From NCBI GenBank assembly GCA_009760855.2, contig WPIO01000138.1:310001-374000 (forward strand): DNA of 64,000 nt, written 5' to 3'. Within the stretch, counting starts at the first letter, position 1. Each line of letters begins with the position of its first letter. Position numbers and translations under genes: made by a program. The notes below the pieces were generated by a model. The model saw only the letters and a list, made by a program, of their open reading frames with translations, did not search any database and was not told the DNA's origin. This stretch comes from Cristatella mucedo (lineage: Eukaryota > Bryozoa > Phylactolaemata > Cristatellidae). Shown piece after piece: positions 1-9,555 of this stretch.

Positions 1-154
1 TACTTTCGAAACCCAGCGATCACGTCCTTGCTTTCTGGATAGTCGCAAAGAAATGAGATATCAGCTTCTACCACCTCAGTTTGCTCATCAGCCCCCTTGT
101 ATCCTAGTGGCAGGACAGGGCCACTCTCGGGCTAGGCGAAGCTGCTGATACGCT

Positions 155-680
155 CAAGGCTTTAGGTCCCTTCATTCTATGGCTCCAGCCTATCTGTCAG
201 ATATACTACCCCATCAGGCCAAGCATCGTACCACTCGCTTTTCGGAATCCAACAGTCTAGAAATACCTCATACAAACCTTAAATCCTTTGGAGACCGTGC
301 ATTTAGTTCATTTGCTCCCAAAGCCTGGAACTCCCTCCCGACCTGCATCAGAACATTCCCTGACCTGACCTGACCTGACCACATTTAAAAGGAACCTAAA
401 CACACACCTATTTAGGACAGCATTTAGTGGGTCCCTGTGATTCGTCCTTGATGTGCTTATGCGTGCTGACACTGTGCATGCTGCCACTAACCACATTTGC
501 ATGCTGACCCTGTGCATGTCACCCCTAACCATATTATTCATTTCGTTTGTTTTTCAAGCATGATTTTACTTACCATTGAATTGCATTTCACTTTGCAGCA
601 AATGTAAAGCGCCTAGAGAGAGATTAAGTTCTCTGAGGGCGCTTTATCAAGTGAATTATTATTATCATTATTATTATAAG
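155..680 (+). repeat. L2-like LINE, 5'-truncated 3' end (family 1)
   Basis: This is the 3' end of a non-LTR retrotransposon. The plus strand encodes the end of the reverse-transcriptase ORF (residues such as APAYLSDILPHQAKHRTTRF, then a short FGDRAFSS/WNSLP segment), followed by a 3' UTR. The UTR ends in a stem-loop with arms AAAGCGCC and GGCGCTTT around an AGAGAGA...TCTC loop, then TATCAAGT and an ATT-rich tail at 655-678. This end structure is typical of the L2 clade. A TGACC unit is repeated about four times at 359-380. Bases 1-154 show nothing I recognise. Confidence 0.85.
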
Positions 681-993
681 GCATCCTCAGACCAGATTTA
701 AGATTGCTTAGCAGCTGCAAGCAGATTTGGTGGGTTCTACTAGCAAGTGGGTGATTTGAATTATGTTTTTGACTACCGACGAAACAGAGCTGCTGCACAG
801 CGATCAGGTCAGCATAAGGCAAAGTACATGTTACCAAGCCTCAAAAGCTGCTTCGTAAAGTTCCTACAGGCCATGCCAAAGTCAAATGCCAGCTACGAAG
901 CACTTCCGTTAGTCTTCACGCGTAAATATGGTCTTGGGAAGTGCCTAGGCCTTTCTATCATTCTCTCATCCGAATCGTTGACCAGTCGGTAGA

Positions 994-1594
994 GGCCCTG
1001 GCCAACTCAGCTGTCGCATTCGAGGGCTTGCTCAGCTCAGGATGACCGAACAAGAACAGAATTCCTCGCGGATCAAGAAAAAGACCTAGATAGAATCCGC
1101 CTCCAAGAAGCTGACCCGGCGACCGAGGCTCGTCTCCAACACAAAGTACGTAAGTCAAGGACGCGCGAGATCAGCAGGTTACCCAGCAAGATCGATGGCG
1201 ACGAGACGCGCTCGATGGAACGAGCAACACTCACATCAAAGGAAGAGAGAGTGGGGTGCATTGTGGACATTCAAGAAACTACGATTCGAACCCAGCGCAT
1301 TCGCTCCGATTCCAAATGCTGCAACGGACCGAATTTGGAACAGAGAAGACCTGAAGATGGACCTAAATCTTCAGCGAGCTGTAGCGAATTTATATCGGCG
1401 GCTCCGGCATTGGCATTCGCGCCGCGTGCAGCCAGCCGATCGCGGACGCCGCCGCGAACGCTATCGGCAGCCGCGATGCCGAGGTCAAGAAGGAGCGATC
1501 CAGAGACTGAATGCTCTCGAGTCTTGCAGGGGAAGTCCGACGAAGAGTCGTCGTTCTACAGTCGCTATAGCCACCCGTCGCCACCGCAATAAGC
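994..1594 (+). other. unassigned open stretch, about 200 codons
   Basis: One plus-strand frame stays open for about 200 codons between stops near 992 and 1594, but its first ATG is at 1215. The predicted residues are very polar and charged (for example FLADQEKDLDRIRLQEAD near 1060-1115). I do not recognise a family. The stretch runs antisense over the diverged Shal fragment at 1395-1485 and lies inside the first Shal intron. It may be a relic of an old mobile element or simply chance in GC-rich DNA; no splice or promoter evidence supports a gene. Confidence 0.15.
1395..1485 (-). pseudogene. diverged duplicate of the Shal/Kv4 N-terminal coding segment
   Basis: The minus strand encodes LPIAFAAASAIGWLHAARMP and then MPEPP, plainly related to the start of the Shal exon ([20 protein letters not shown]). 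At DNA level it matches 3155-3238: only about six differences in the first 54 bases, including an exact run ccagccgatcgcggacgc, then a 6-base insertion and another matching block (gctatcggcagcc). The frame ends at a TAA about one codon after PEPP, the conserved Trp of the AAWLP motif is replaced by Arg, and no T1 domain follows. It is most simply a broken partial duplication lying in the first Shal intron. An alternative N-terminal exon is not excluded. Confidence 0.55.
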
Positions 1595-2114
1595 ACGCTA
1601 GTAGTTGCCTCTACTCCAGCGTCACTAGCAAGTACCAGTAAATCTCGCCGGCGTCGAAGGCGCGGTCAGTCTGGCTAAAGAGCTATTGCGAGTCGCGATG
1701 GCTGCGAGCTTCCCGATTGGCCGCAAGCCTGCCGCCATCTCAATGCTTCGAAAAAGTCTTGAGTCGACGGCTCGCTGGCGATCCGGCGCACCTGCCTGAG
1801 ACGCTTTCGCAGCCCATTGAGCCTCGAGCGAGTGAATAATGCCGCCGCCCTCATCCCCACCCCACCCCTGTCATCTGAGAAGCAACGGGCGGTTCCGGCA
1901 TCCCTCAATACAGCCAGGCTGCAGCACAGTCTGTCGCGCCCACACTCCCGCCCCGCACCGGCCAGCCATGATACAGATGCCTCGCTAGCAGAAGAGCAGG
2001 GCTCGCTCCAAAGAGCAGCGGCCGCGCCGGTCGGCCCGACAGCCGGCGCCAGGCCGCGGCATGGCATCGCACGCCCGCTCGCCCGCCCACGCAAAGCTGG
2101 GCGCCGGCACTCAC

Positions 2115-3247
2115 CCGAGCGTCGTCATGGTGACGATGGTGTACCAGAACGCCGCGGGGATGCTGACGAAGTTGGTGTTGCGCTCGTTCTTCTCGCAGTA
2201 GTACATGATGGTGGAAAAGATGATGATGGCCATCATGATGGAGAAGACGAGGAAGCCGAGCTCGCTGGCGCAACTATGCAGCGTGTAGCCGAGTATGCGC
2301 AGGCCCTGCGAGTGGCGCGAGAACTTGAATATGCGGAACACGCGGAACACCCGCAGCGTCACGAAGGCGCCGCTCACGTCGTCGTTCTCCGGAACGGCGA
2401 AGCTGACGTAGTACGGCAGTATGGCCACGACGTCGATGATGCTCATGACGCTTCGCAGGAAGCGGCAGCGGTCCGGCGCGGCGAACAGGCGGCAGAAGTA
2501 CTCGGCCGTGAAGACGAGCACGCAGGCCGTGTCGACGCAGAAGAAGGCGCGCTCGTACCGCTCGCCGCAGGTCGGGCTCTGGCCCGTGCCCTTGACGACG
2601 CCGCACGGCACCGTCTCCGAGATGTTGGCCAGCACCGAGACGGCGATGAAGAAGCCGGTGACGTAGTAGAAGACGAGCGCTAACGTGCTCGAGTGCGGGT
2701 CCTCGAACGCCTTCCACAGTCGCTGCCGCAGCGTGACGAGCTCGGGCTGCGCGGCGGCCGCCGCCGCCGCCGACGCCTCGTCGGCGGCGGCGACGTCGAC
2801 GAGCCGCTCCTGCGCCTCGCGCTTCCGGTCGCGGTAGTCCTCGTAGCAGCACTCGCCGATGGCGTCCGGCAGGATGCCGAAGAACGTCAGCTCCTCGTCG
2901 TACGACGACACGCATTCGTCGCGCGGGAAGTGCAGCCGGCCGGTGCGGTAGTAGTTGAGTACGTTCTTGAATATCTGCGGGTCTCGGTCGAAGTAGTATT
3001 CGCCCGCGTCCTCGTCGAAGAAGAAGTCCCTCTCGTTCGATCCGAGCAGCGTGTCGGGGAACTGCTCCAGCGTGCTGCGCCAAGCCTCGAAGCGCCGGCC
3101 GCTCACGTTGAACCGCAGCCGCTCGCTGGCGCCGCGCGCCGAAGCGGCCGCCGCCGGCGGCTCCGGCATCGGCGTTCGCGCCACCGGCACCCAGCCGATC
3201 GCGGACGCGCGCGCTATCGGCAGCCACGCCGCCGAGGAGGCTGTCAT
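2115..3247 (-). CDS. Shal: Shal-type (Kv4) voltage-gated potassium channel, first coding exon
   Basis: Kv4 channels form tetramers in the plasma membrane and carry fast, subthreshold A-type K+ current in neurons and muscle. The start at 3247 is chosen because residues 6-19 ([14 protein letters not shown]) match the conserved Kv4 N-terminus that binds KChIP proteins. The T1 domain spans about residues 43-148 ([30 protein letters not shown]). It carries the Kv4 zinc motif H-x5-C-x20-C-C as His106, Cys112, Cys133 and Cys134. S1 is near 188-208, S2 near 233-254, S3 near 265-283. S4 has the arginine ladder [15 protein letters not shown] at 299-313, S5 is near 330-349, and the pore helix [16 protein letters not shown] ends the exon. 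The donor CTCGG|GTGAGT after the second base of the last Gly codon is the usual Kv4 exon-1 boundary. The T1-S1 linker is Ala-rich (residues 153-166). Downstream exons are off the window, so the gene is partial. Confidence 0.95.
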
Positions 3248-3285
3248 GGCTGCTGTAGCTGTTGCTGCGACCGTTCGGTCGACCT

Positions 3286-3324
<39 letters not shown>

Positions 3325-5500
3325 GGAGGCCGCAACCGAATCCGCGGCCAACGGAGCAGCCGCTGCTGCGTCGCTGCCACCCCTCCCCTACCGGACGTCG
3401 GTCGTCGACCGGCGGACGCTTCGGCAGAGCACACGCGCCCCGCGGCGCTTGGGCAACTCCGCCACTACTCCGCCACTCTTCCACCACCGCCGCTGTTGTC
3501 CACGCTTGCCTCACCACGGCGCGAAGGCTGAAGGCAGGCCAGTGGGTAACTAGCTACCGTTGCGGCAGTTGACGACGTCGGCACATTTCGCGGCGTCTAG
3601 TCGCGGGATTGCGTCTTCCGGCTTACCGCGCTCCGGCGTGGCGGCGATCGGTGGCGACTTCCTCTTCGGCCTTAGACAGTCAGGCGCATGCGGCAGATGC
3701 CTCTCGCGTCGCCGCACGGCGCCGCGAGAGAACCGACGCTAAACTGCAACAAAAGCGACTACGCGATGTACGCGCACGCACGTGGATTAATTAGGTCCGT
3801 GTAGCCGCGGGTAAACAAAGCTGTGGTAGGGCCAACCTTTGAGCGAGCTTCCCGCCCCCTTCAGCCGCTCGGCGATGACCTTCTTGAGGCGCCGCCGCGC
3901 CGGGTCGTCGCGAGGGAGCGGAGAGCCGGGCGAATGGGGCCGGCTCCGCGTGGCCAGAGATAGATGACGCGCGGGGCGGCGCTGCGGGAGATTCGAAGCG
4001 GGCTACGCCGCACGGACGGCTAGAGCCAGCGCGCCAGACGGCGAGGCGCTCGCACAGGGCCGAGGGGGCGCGCAGTCGGGACGCGCAGCGGCCCTGTCGC
4101 TGCTGCCGTCGCAGCAGCCGTCTTCGCTTGCACCGTACTCGTACGCACCCGCCAGCGGCAGCTAGCTCCAGCCCGGCGCAGCGGACCGCGGCGCCGACGT
4201 CGTCCGCCTGTCGCCGCCACACACGGAAGACGGCTGCGGCGGCCGATCTGCCTGGCAGGACGGCGCACTCGCCATAATGGAAATCGATAGCGGCAATAAT
4301 TATCCACAATTCCCTTTGCTTATTTTTGTCGCATAGAAAACCCTCATCACTTTCACTAATACTCTAAAAAGCGTTCGCACGGTTAGCATAATGCGCTCCG
4401 CCGAAGCCGCAGAGGGACGCGAAGCGCTGCGATCGCCGCCGCCGCCGCTGCGAGAGCCCGGAAGGAGGCGATCCGCGAGCGTCCACCTGTCGCGCGCCAG
4501 CGCGCGCGATGCGCCGAGAGGAACGCATCACGACAGGACGACGTCGCAGCGTACGGGCTCGCTGTACTGGCTTGACGTACGGGCTCGCTGTACTGGCTCG
4601 ACGGCCGCCCAGACTCGGAAGCCGGCAGCGCAGGGTCAATCCTCAGACGCATCCGGATATTCCGGGTGTCTTACATCCGTATATTTTAGAGAAAGGGGCT
4701 GGGGCGATCGGTAGCTGCGTTCTCGTTCGCGCTCGCGTTCTGCGTAGCTGTGCTGCGTTCGCGCGCCGAAGGAACGCAGAGGTAACCGGTAGCAGCGCCG
4801 GCGCCGACGCCGCCTACTTTCACGGCGCTACGTTTCAAAAGGCGCAAGTGAGCCCAACGGTTCTCGACGTCCGCCGATCGTTTGATTCCGGAGCAGCGGA
4901 TTTACCGCGCGAGCACTTGTGGCAAGCAGCTTAGTCGGCGAGCGCTGCGTGGGAATGCGCCGTGGCCGCGGACGGCTCGGCGCGGCCGACCAGTGAAGCA
5001 GTTCCTGCTCCTCGCCTCCGCTCCTCGCGGGCAGCCCCCTCAAGCGCCAGTCGCATAGAGGCGGAAACTGTCACTCTGGACAGGTGCTCACTCACTCCGG
5101 CGCAAGCAGCCGTGAAATTATCGTGCAAAGTGGGCGAGGGACGAGCGGTGTGTCGTTGCTTCAAGTGGTGTTGTTACAAACGTGCGGAGCAGTACAATAA
5201 GTCTCTCGCACAAACGCCACGCACGTGCAGGTAGCGAGTGCTGGACGTCACGACGAGCCGCTTAACCGCTCTCAGTTGAGCTGGCGCCTCCAAGGAAGAG
5301 ACTGGCTAGTCCCGGGAGACGGAGGCCTCCAGAGCACGCGAGCTGAGTACATCTGCAGTCGATTCCCCGGTAACCCAGAAATCAAAACGAATGCCTCTGC
5401 GCTAGAATATTTGGCCATTTCACCTTACTGCCATTACCTGGTCAGTGTGCCCTGGATGGGTCCTGGGGCAAGGTGCTCGCAAGCTCGTGAAGGCTCTAGC
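3248..5500 (-). promoter_or_regulatory. GC- and CpG-rich region upstream of Shal
   Basis: This stretch directly upstream of the Shal start is rich in CpG and short GC blocks, as expected of a 5' UTR and promoter region. It contains the CAG repeat and many overlapping open frames on both strands, which I take as a result of GC richness. No TATA box or initiator could be assigned with confidence. A small direct repeat lies at 4551-4598 (cgtacgggctcgctgtactg twice). Confidence 0.35.
3291..3323 (-). repeat. (CAG)11 repeat upstream of the Shal start
   Basis: Eleven uninterrupted CTG units on the plus strand (CAG/AGC on the Shal sense strand) lie 44-76 bases upstream of the proposed ATG. The Shal reading frame stays open through the repeat, which reads as poly-Ser, back to an ATG at 3517. 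The tract is therefore either 5' UTR or, if the far ATG is used, part of an N-terminal extension. Confidence 0.85.
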
Positions 5501-5504
5501 CCTG

Positions 5505-5562
5505 CGGCAAATCTAAAGCACCTGAATAGAGATTAAGTTCTAATAGGTCGCTAAATAAATGA
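5505..5562 (+). repeat. decayed L2-like LINE 3' end (family 1)
   Basis: The segment aatctaaagcacctgaatag followed by agattaagttctaat and a short A/T tail resembles the family 1 3' stem-loop, with the second arm decayed. It lies immediately before the compound microsatellite at 5568-5662, which probably grew from the element tail. Confidence 0.5.
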
Positions 5563-5567
5563 CATAG

Positions 5568-5600
5568 ACACGCACGCACGCACACGTGCGCGCGCGCGCG

Positions 5601-5662
<62 letters not shown>
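5568..5662. repeat. compound microsatellite (CG)(AC)(AT)
   Basis: A GCAC/CG tract, then about nine AC units, then about 20 AT units. Confidence 0.95.
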
Positions 5663-5663
<1 letters not shown>

Positions 5664-5819
5664 TACACGAGAGCTCTCTGCCAGTGGACTCGCGTAGCTT
5701 AGTCATGCTAGAAGTAGTCAAAGTATGGTCACGGATGACAATGCTGCGTCATCTTGCCACGTGACGGAAGAATGACATCTTGCCGCGTGATGGACGGACT
5801 TTCTCGACTTAATTAGTAA

Positions 5820-5821
<2 letters not shown>

Positions 5822-5862
<41 letters not shown>
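5822..5862. repeat. (AT)n microsatellite
   Basis: About 20 uninterrupted AT units. Confidence 0.95.
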
Positions 5863-5864
<2 letters not shown>

Positions 5865-5984
5865 AACGTCTCAGGCTAACGTAGAGTTACTGAATATGAA
5901 GCTCAAGATTAGGATACAGGTTGCTTACATTATTTTTGCAATAAGCGAACTTCGAATAAACTTGGTTTGGCTGAGCAACCGTTC

Positions 5985-6130
5985 GCTGGATCAATTAACA
6001 GTTTAAAGGCTGATATAACAGCTTAACGACTGTTACCCCAATTGCAGTGGGGCAATACAGCTTCGCCCACTACCCTTTAAAGACTCGAACCCACGACCTG
6101 GGTCGTTAAGAGCTAGCGCCTTATCGATCG
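5985..6130 (-). repeat. tRNA-derived SINE copy
   Basis: On the minus strand this shows a tRNA-like head with a B box (reverse complement of gactcgaaccc), then a body that ends in the family signature of a short CAGT-rich segment and GAGGCTGTTAAATC-like sequence (here decayed). It shares layout with the copies at 12230, 23595, 34235 and 36590. Confidence 0.6.
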
Positions 6131-6349
6131 TTACGAGCGTTCTGCTTTTCCCTCGTTAGCGAGTTCGAGCTGCTTTTGCTGGCTTTTTCTGGATTGGCAA
6201 ACGTCGTTAGTCCACAATCCCTCTTTGAACAGTCAGCACAGCGAACCCTTTTAGCGGCTACACAGCCAGCCAAGATCGATGATCAGTCGCCTTGACAGTT
6301 CACGGGGATGGCCACGATCGCTAGTTCAAAGTACAATAAAATAATGTTT

Positions 6350-6445
6350 ATAGATCAGCTGATTTGATAGCTTCATTTCTATAGCGGTGGAAGAGCATTA
6401 GCAGCCTGGACCCGGCTGGCAATAATGAATTGACTTGCTGTAGGA
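6350..6445 (-). repeat. decayed tRNA-SINE fragment
   Basis: The segment gctgatttgatagcttcatt followed by tctatagcggtggaagagc matches the 3' part of the SINE in reverse orientation; the tRNA-like head is not recognisable. Confidence 0.45.
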
Positions 6446-6864
6446 CTCGTTGTGGCTTAGGCGACTGGGGCGGTGTTGTGCGAGCACCGTATCGCTCGGC
6501 GAACGCCTTGCAGCAAGATAACACGATCGAGTCCATTAAGACCGGGCTACACATTTTTCTAAGTAGCCTCTAGGGAGGATTTCTGCGTGTGAAGGTCTTT
6601 ATCTTGTGACAAACCCATCAAGGTTGAGGTTCCCCCAAAGCGAAAGTTCCGGCTATGCACTTGCTTGCACCTGTACTCGTACGCAGAGGTACAGGTGTAA
6701 ACATAAACTTTACACAGACCTGTACGTATTTGAGCGATCACACGTGGAGCAGGGATATGTGGATTTTGTATTCACAGTGATGCATGCAACTAACTTCCCT
6801 ATTAGACACAATAAGAGTGCGATATTTGCGGAGGTATTTTCACAAGTGCATAGTCTCTACAGCA

Positions 6865-7240
6865 AATACAGCGTCGTTTTTTCAAACAGCCAAGTCAGTC
6901 TGTTATGGGCATAGTGCTCTTAGCAGGCTGTCCAACAAGGTCGCCAGCGTCCAAATTGAACTATATGCTATGAGCATTGTGCTCATAGCAGCCTGACGTG
7001 GCTGTATGAAAAAATGACGCCGTATTAGGTCCGAGCTGATATAAATATAGGGTTTTTGCGTCTAGAGTTTAGGGTTTAGTATTTAGGTATTAGAAAAAAC
7101 TCTAAGTGAAAATGACAACGAACAGCGTTTTTATTTAACGTAAAACATGGACACTGGCGACCATGTTGAACAGCTTGCTATGAGCACTGTGTCCATAGCA
7201 CACTGACACGGCTGTATGAACAAACGACGCCGCATTATGT
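6865..7240. mobile_element. fold-back / MITE-like element with long inverted repeats
   Basis: The left arm (about 6871-6955, gcgtcgttttttcaaacagc ... ggtcgccagcgtcc) is the imperfect reverse complement of the right arm (about 7148-7231, ggacactggcgacc ... caaacgacgc). The arms are over 80 bp and agree at most positions. A third, partial copy of the right-arm sequence lies at 6963-7025. It begins with a perfect hairpin, GCTATGAGCA-ttg-TGCTCATAGC, at about 6965-6987. No ORF of any size is inside, so a non-autonomous DNA element is the likeliest reading. The ends and target-site duplication are not resolved. Confidence 0.6.
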
Positions 7241-8289
7241 GAGTCTCTAAACAGCAAGGTCAACGGGAAAATGAATCGCTTTAGGCCAAGTCTCCCTTAG
7301 GCTGATCTGAGAGGGTTGGCCCGCGGCCAATCCGCACACGCGTGCCTTAAGCTTCATGCAATCGGCTGTCTCGGAAAAGTGGCTTGGTCTGGCACCTCCG
7401 TGTCTTAATCTTGGCTACGGCTATGCTAAGCAGCATTCCCCTTGATCATCCTACCCGTTAGCGTCTGCTTCTTGTTCCATCAGTCTGTGGTGCTACCCCC
7501 GGTTGGTATTTGTCGGTTTGCAGGTTAGCATCCGAATTTAGTCAGACTTCGGGCTGCGTAACGAGACCTAAGGGGTTCTAGAAGCCGTCGGTAACCAGAT
7601 TCCAGAGGCCGACTAGGAACCAGAAAGCTGACGAGGTGCCGCACGGAGTCGCTGCCGCGCGGAGTTGGCCACCCTCCCGCAGCCCGCTGGTGGCTCTTCT
7701 GGCGGGGGATAGACCGTGAAATTGCGCTGCCCGGATGGCCTCTGCAGTCCATCTGCCACGGCAATACGATCGCTTTTCGCACAAGGTAAAGGCAGCCCGT
7801 TCTGTCGGCAAGCTTTGATTTTTCGCGCAGGAGAAAGCCATCCGAAAGAGTTCTTCAGCTCTTTTAAAAACTTCTAACTTCAACTTTGCGAGGACCGGAG
7901 TTTCCTCGCTGACGAAACCCACCCGGCAGTCTCGTCGCACGCCATCTAGGAAGAGACTCGCCCCTATTTGAAGAACACAAAGATTGGTCCCGAAGGCACC
8001 GCGGCGCCAGCCCTACGCGGCCCCACAATAACGATTGCCTCCTTCCGGGGAAACACCACGAAGAGGTGCACCCAAGGAGCGCGGGCCGCCGGGCGTGGAG
8101 GCTCTTCAGCCCCTCTAAAAGGTTATTTTCTATTCCGGGAGAGCCTGGAGCTCCGCGCCGGAAGCGCGTCGCACGCAAGCCTCTTTAGATTAATCCTTCT
8201 TAACGTAAATTTGCAATTTGCCCCCGCTTGGCGAGCCCGAAGCTGCGCCGCCTTCGATGAGGAGCGAGAATAAAGAGGTCGGTCTTTAG

Positions 8290-8640
8290 TGAAAAGAAAT
8301 AATATCCTGCCTAGAAATCGACTCCGAAAGTACAGACGTGCCGACGGCTCGTCGTCGTAGCAGCGTTTTTAGTCTCTCGACGCAAAGACTCTGCAGAAAA
8401 ACGCCCCGGAGCGGGGCGCGCGAGGCGGAGCGCTCGCGGCGGTCCGACGAGCGCCCAGCGCCTCTCGCCGGGCCCGGTAGCCTGCAGAAGCCAGCCGAGC
8501 GAGGGCGACTAGGCTGCCGCGAGAGTGAGCGAGGCAGTTTCCGACAGAGGCGGCCTGGGGGGGTGTGGTGTCGTGCTCTAACGGCTGTAGCTTCGCGGTA
8601 GCGGCAGCCCGGCCTTCTAGGCCCTTCCTAGCCAGGACCA
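8290..8640. other. CpG-rich block
   Basis: A short region of dense CpG (gcggggcgcgcgaggcggag and similar) stands out from AT-richer flanks. It could be a distal Shal promoter or 5' exon, or the CpG island of an unmapped transcript. No exon borders could be assigned. Confidence 0.3.
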
Positions 8641-8750
8641 GCTTCACCGGTTTCAGCACCTCCGTCCCTCCTCACGCCGCGAGTACACGTACACGTGGGT
8701 GTGCATAGTAGCTGAGATATGAAATTTAGCACAAGTATATATATATATGC

Positions 8751-8828
8751 ACACGCGCGCGCGCGCGCGCGCGCGCGAACTCGCACGCGCACATATGCTC
8801 GCACATACGCTCGCTCGCACACGCACGC

Positions 8829-8888
<60 letters not shown>

Positions 8889-8890
8889 TA
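8751..8890. repeat. compound (GC)n/(AC)n microsatellite
   Basis: A GC tract of about 13 units (8751-8777), a mixed CGCAC segment, then about 28 AC units (8831-8887), followed by short AT runs to about 8960. Confidence 0.95.
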
Positions 8891-9389
8891 TATATATATA
8901 CATATATATTTCTTTACTTGATATATAAACACACGAATAAAAAGATATATATATACATACATATAACCTGTGAGGCAATCTTCTGAATGAAAACGTGTTG
9001 TCGCACCAATGGTGCAGGACAGAGAACCGGTTAAGCATCGCTAGGTCAAAACGCCAACGGCGCTGTTTCTTTTGCTGAAACGTATCCAGTTTCGGCCGAA
9101 GATTTGCTGCAGACTTTATGATGATTCCAGCCAGTTTCTCAGCAGTCCAACGTAGCCACTTTGACAGGTTTCTCGTGTGGCTTTTAAAGGCACGTCTGAC
9201 AGTGTCATTTGATCTATTAAAATGCAAACATGGGGCTGCGAAAAATTCTGCCGCGAGGCAGCTACTTTGGTTCTAGGACTCTCGGCGGCTGCTAAGGCAG
9301 CATGCGTCAAATAGATCCCAGTGCTCGACTTTCGAACCGGCGAGCGGGCGCTTTTGGACACAGTCTTCTACATCGCACTATCCACTTGC

Positions 9390-9555
9390 CACTGAGCCAA
9401 TGAGCTGAGGTGCTAGCACATCTTTGCACTTCACGGCCCAGGTGGTTGGTTCGAGTCCTGAAGCAAAAATCCCTCAATGCCTGCTGCAAGCCGGGTGATA
9501 ACCGCCAAGGCTTTTCAGCCACTATACAAATGAGGCTGCTGAATCGGATCTTGTT
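9390..9555 (+). repeat. tRNA-derived SINE copy
   Basis: The plus strand shows an A-box-like region (gagctgaggtgctagcac), a B box (ggttggttcgagtcctg) and the shared 3' end ctatacaaatgaggctgctg at about 9520-9541. This is the family layout in its sense orientation. Confidence 0.7.

Larger units (their letters stand above)
1..2114 (-). other. first intron of Shal (part)
   Basis: Everything left of the Shal donor is intron in this reading. It holds the L2 fragment at 155-680, the unassigned open stretch at 994-1594, the duplicated N-terminal fragment at 1395-1485, and GC-rich sequence with no other recognisable content (680-990 and 1600-2114). I searched for the next exon, which would encode the selectivity filter and S6 (YGDMVP...), and did not find it, so it must lie outside the window. 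Confidence 0.6.

Noticed and set aside
2274-3434. Long open frames antisense or out of frame over the Shal exon (minus 2274-3434; plus 1817-2683, 2693-3553 and 3051-3572)
   Set aside because: They are Arg/Ala/His-rich shadow frames of a GC-rich coding exon; only the Shal frame shows conserved domains.
3247-3517. ATG at 3517 as the Shal start
   Set aside because: Kv4 homology begins exactly at the ATG at 3247 and the upstream residues are low complexity.
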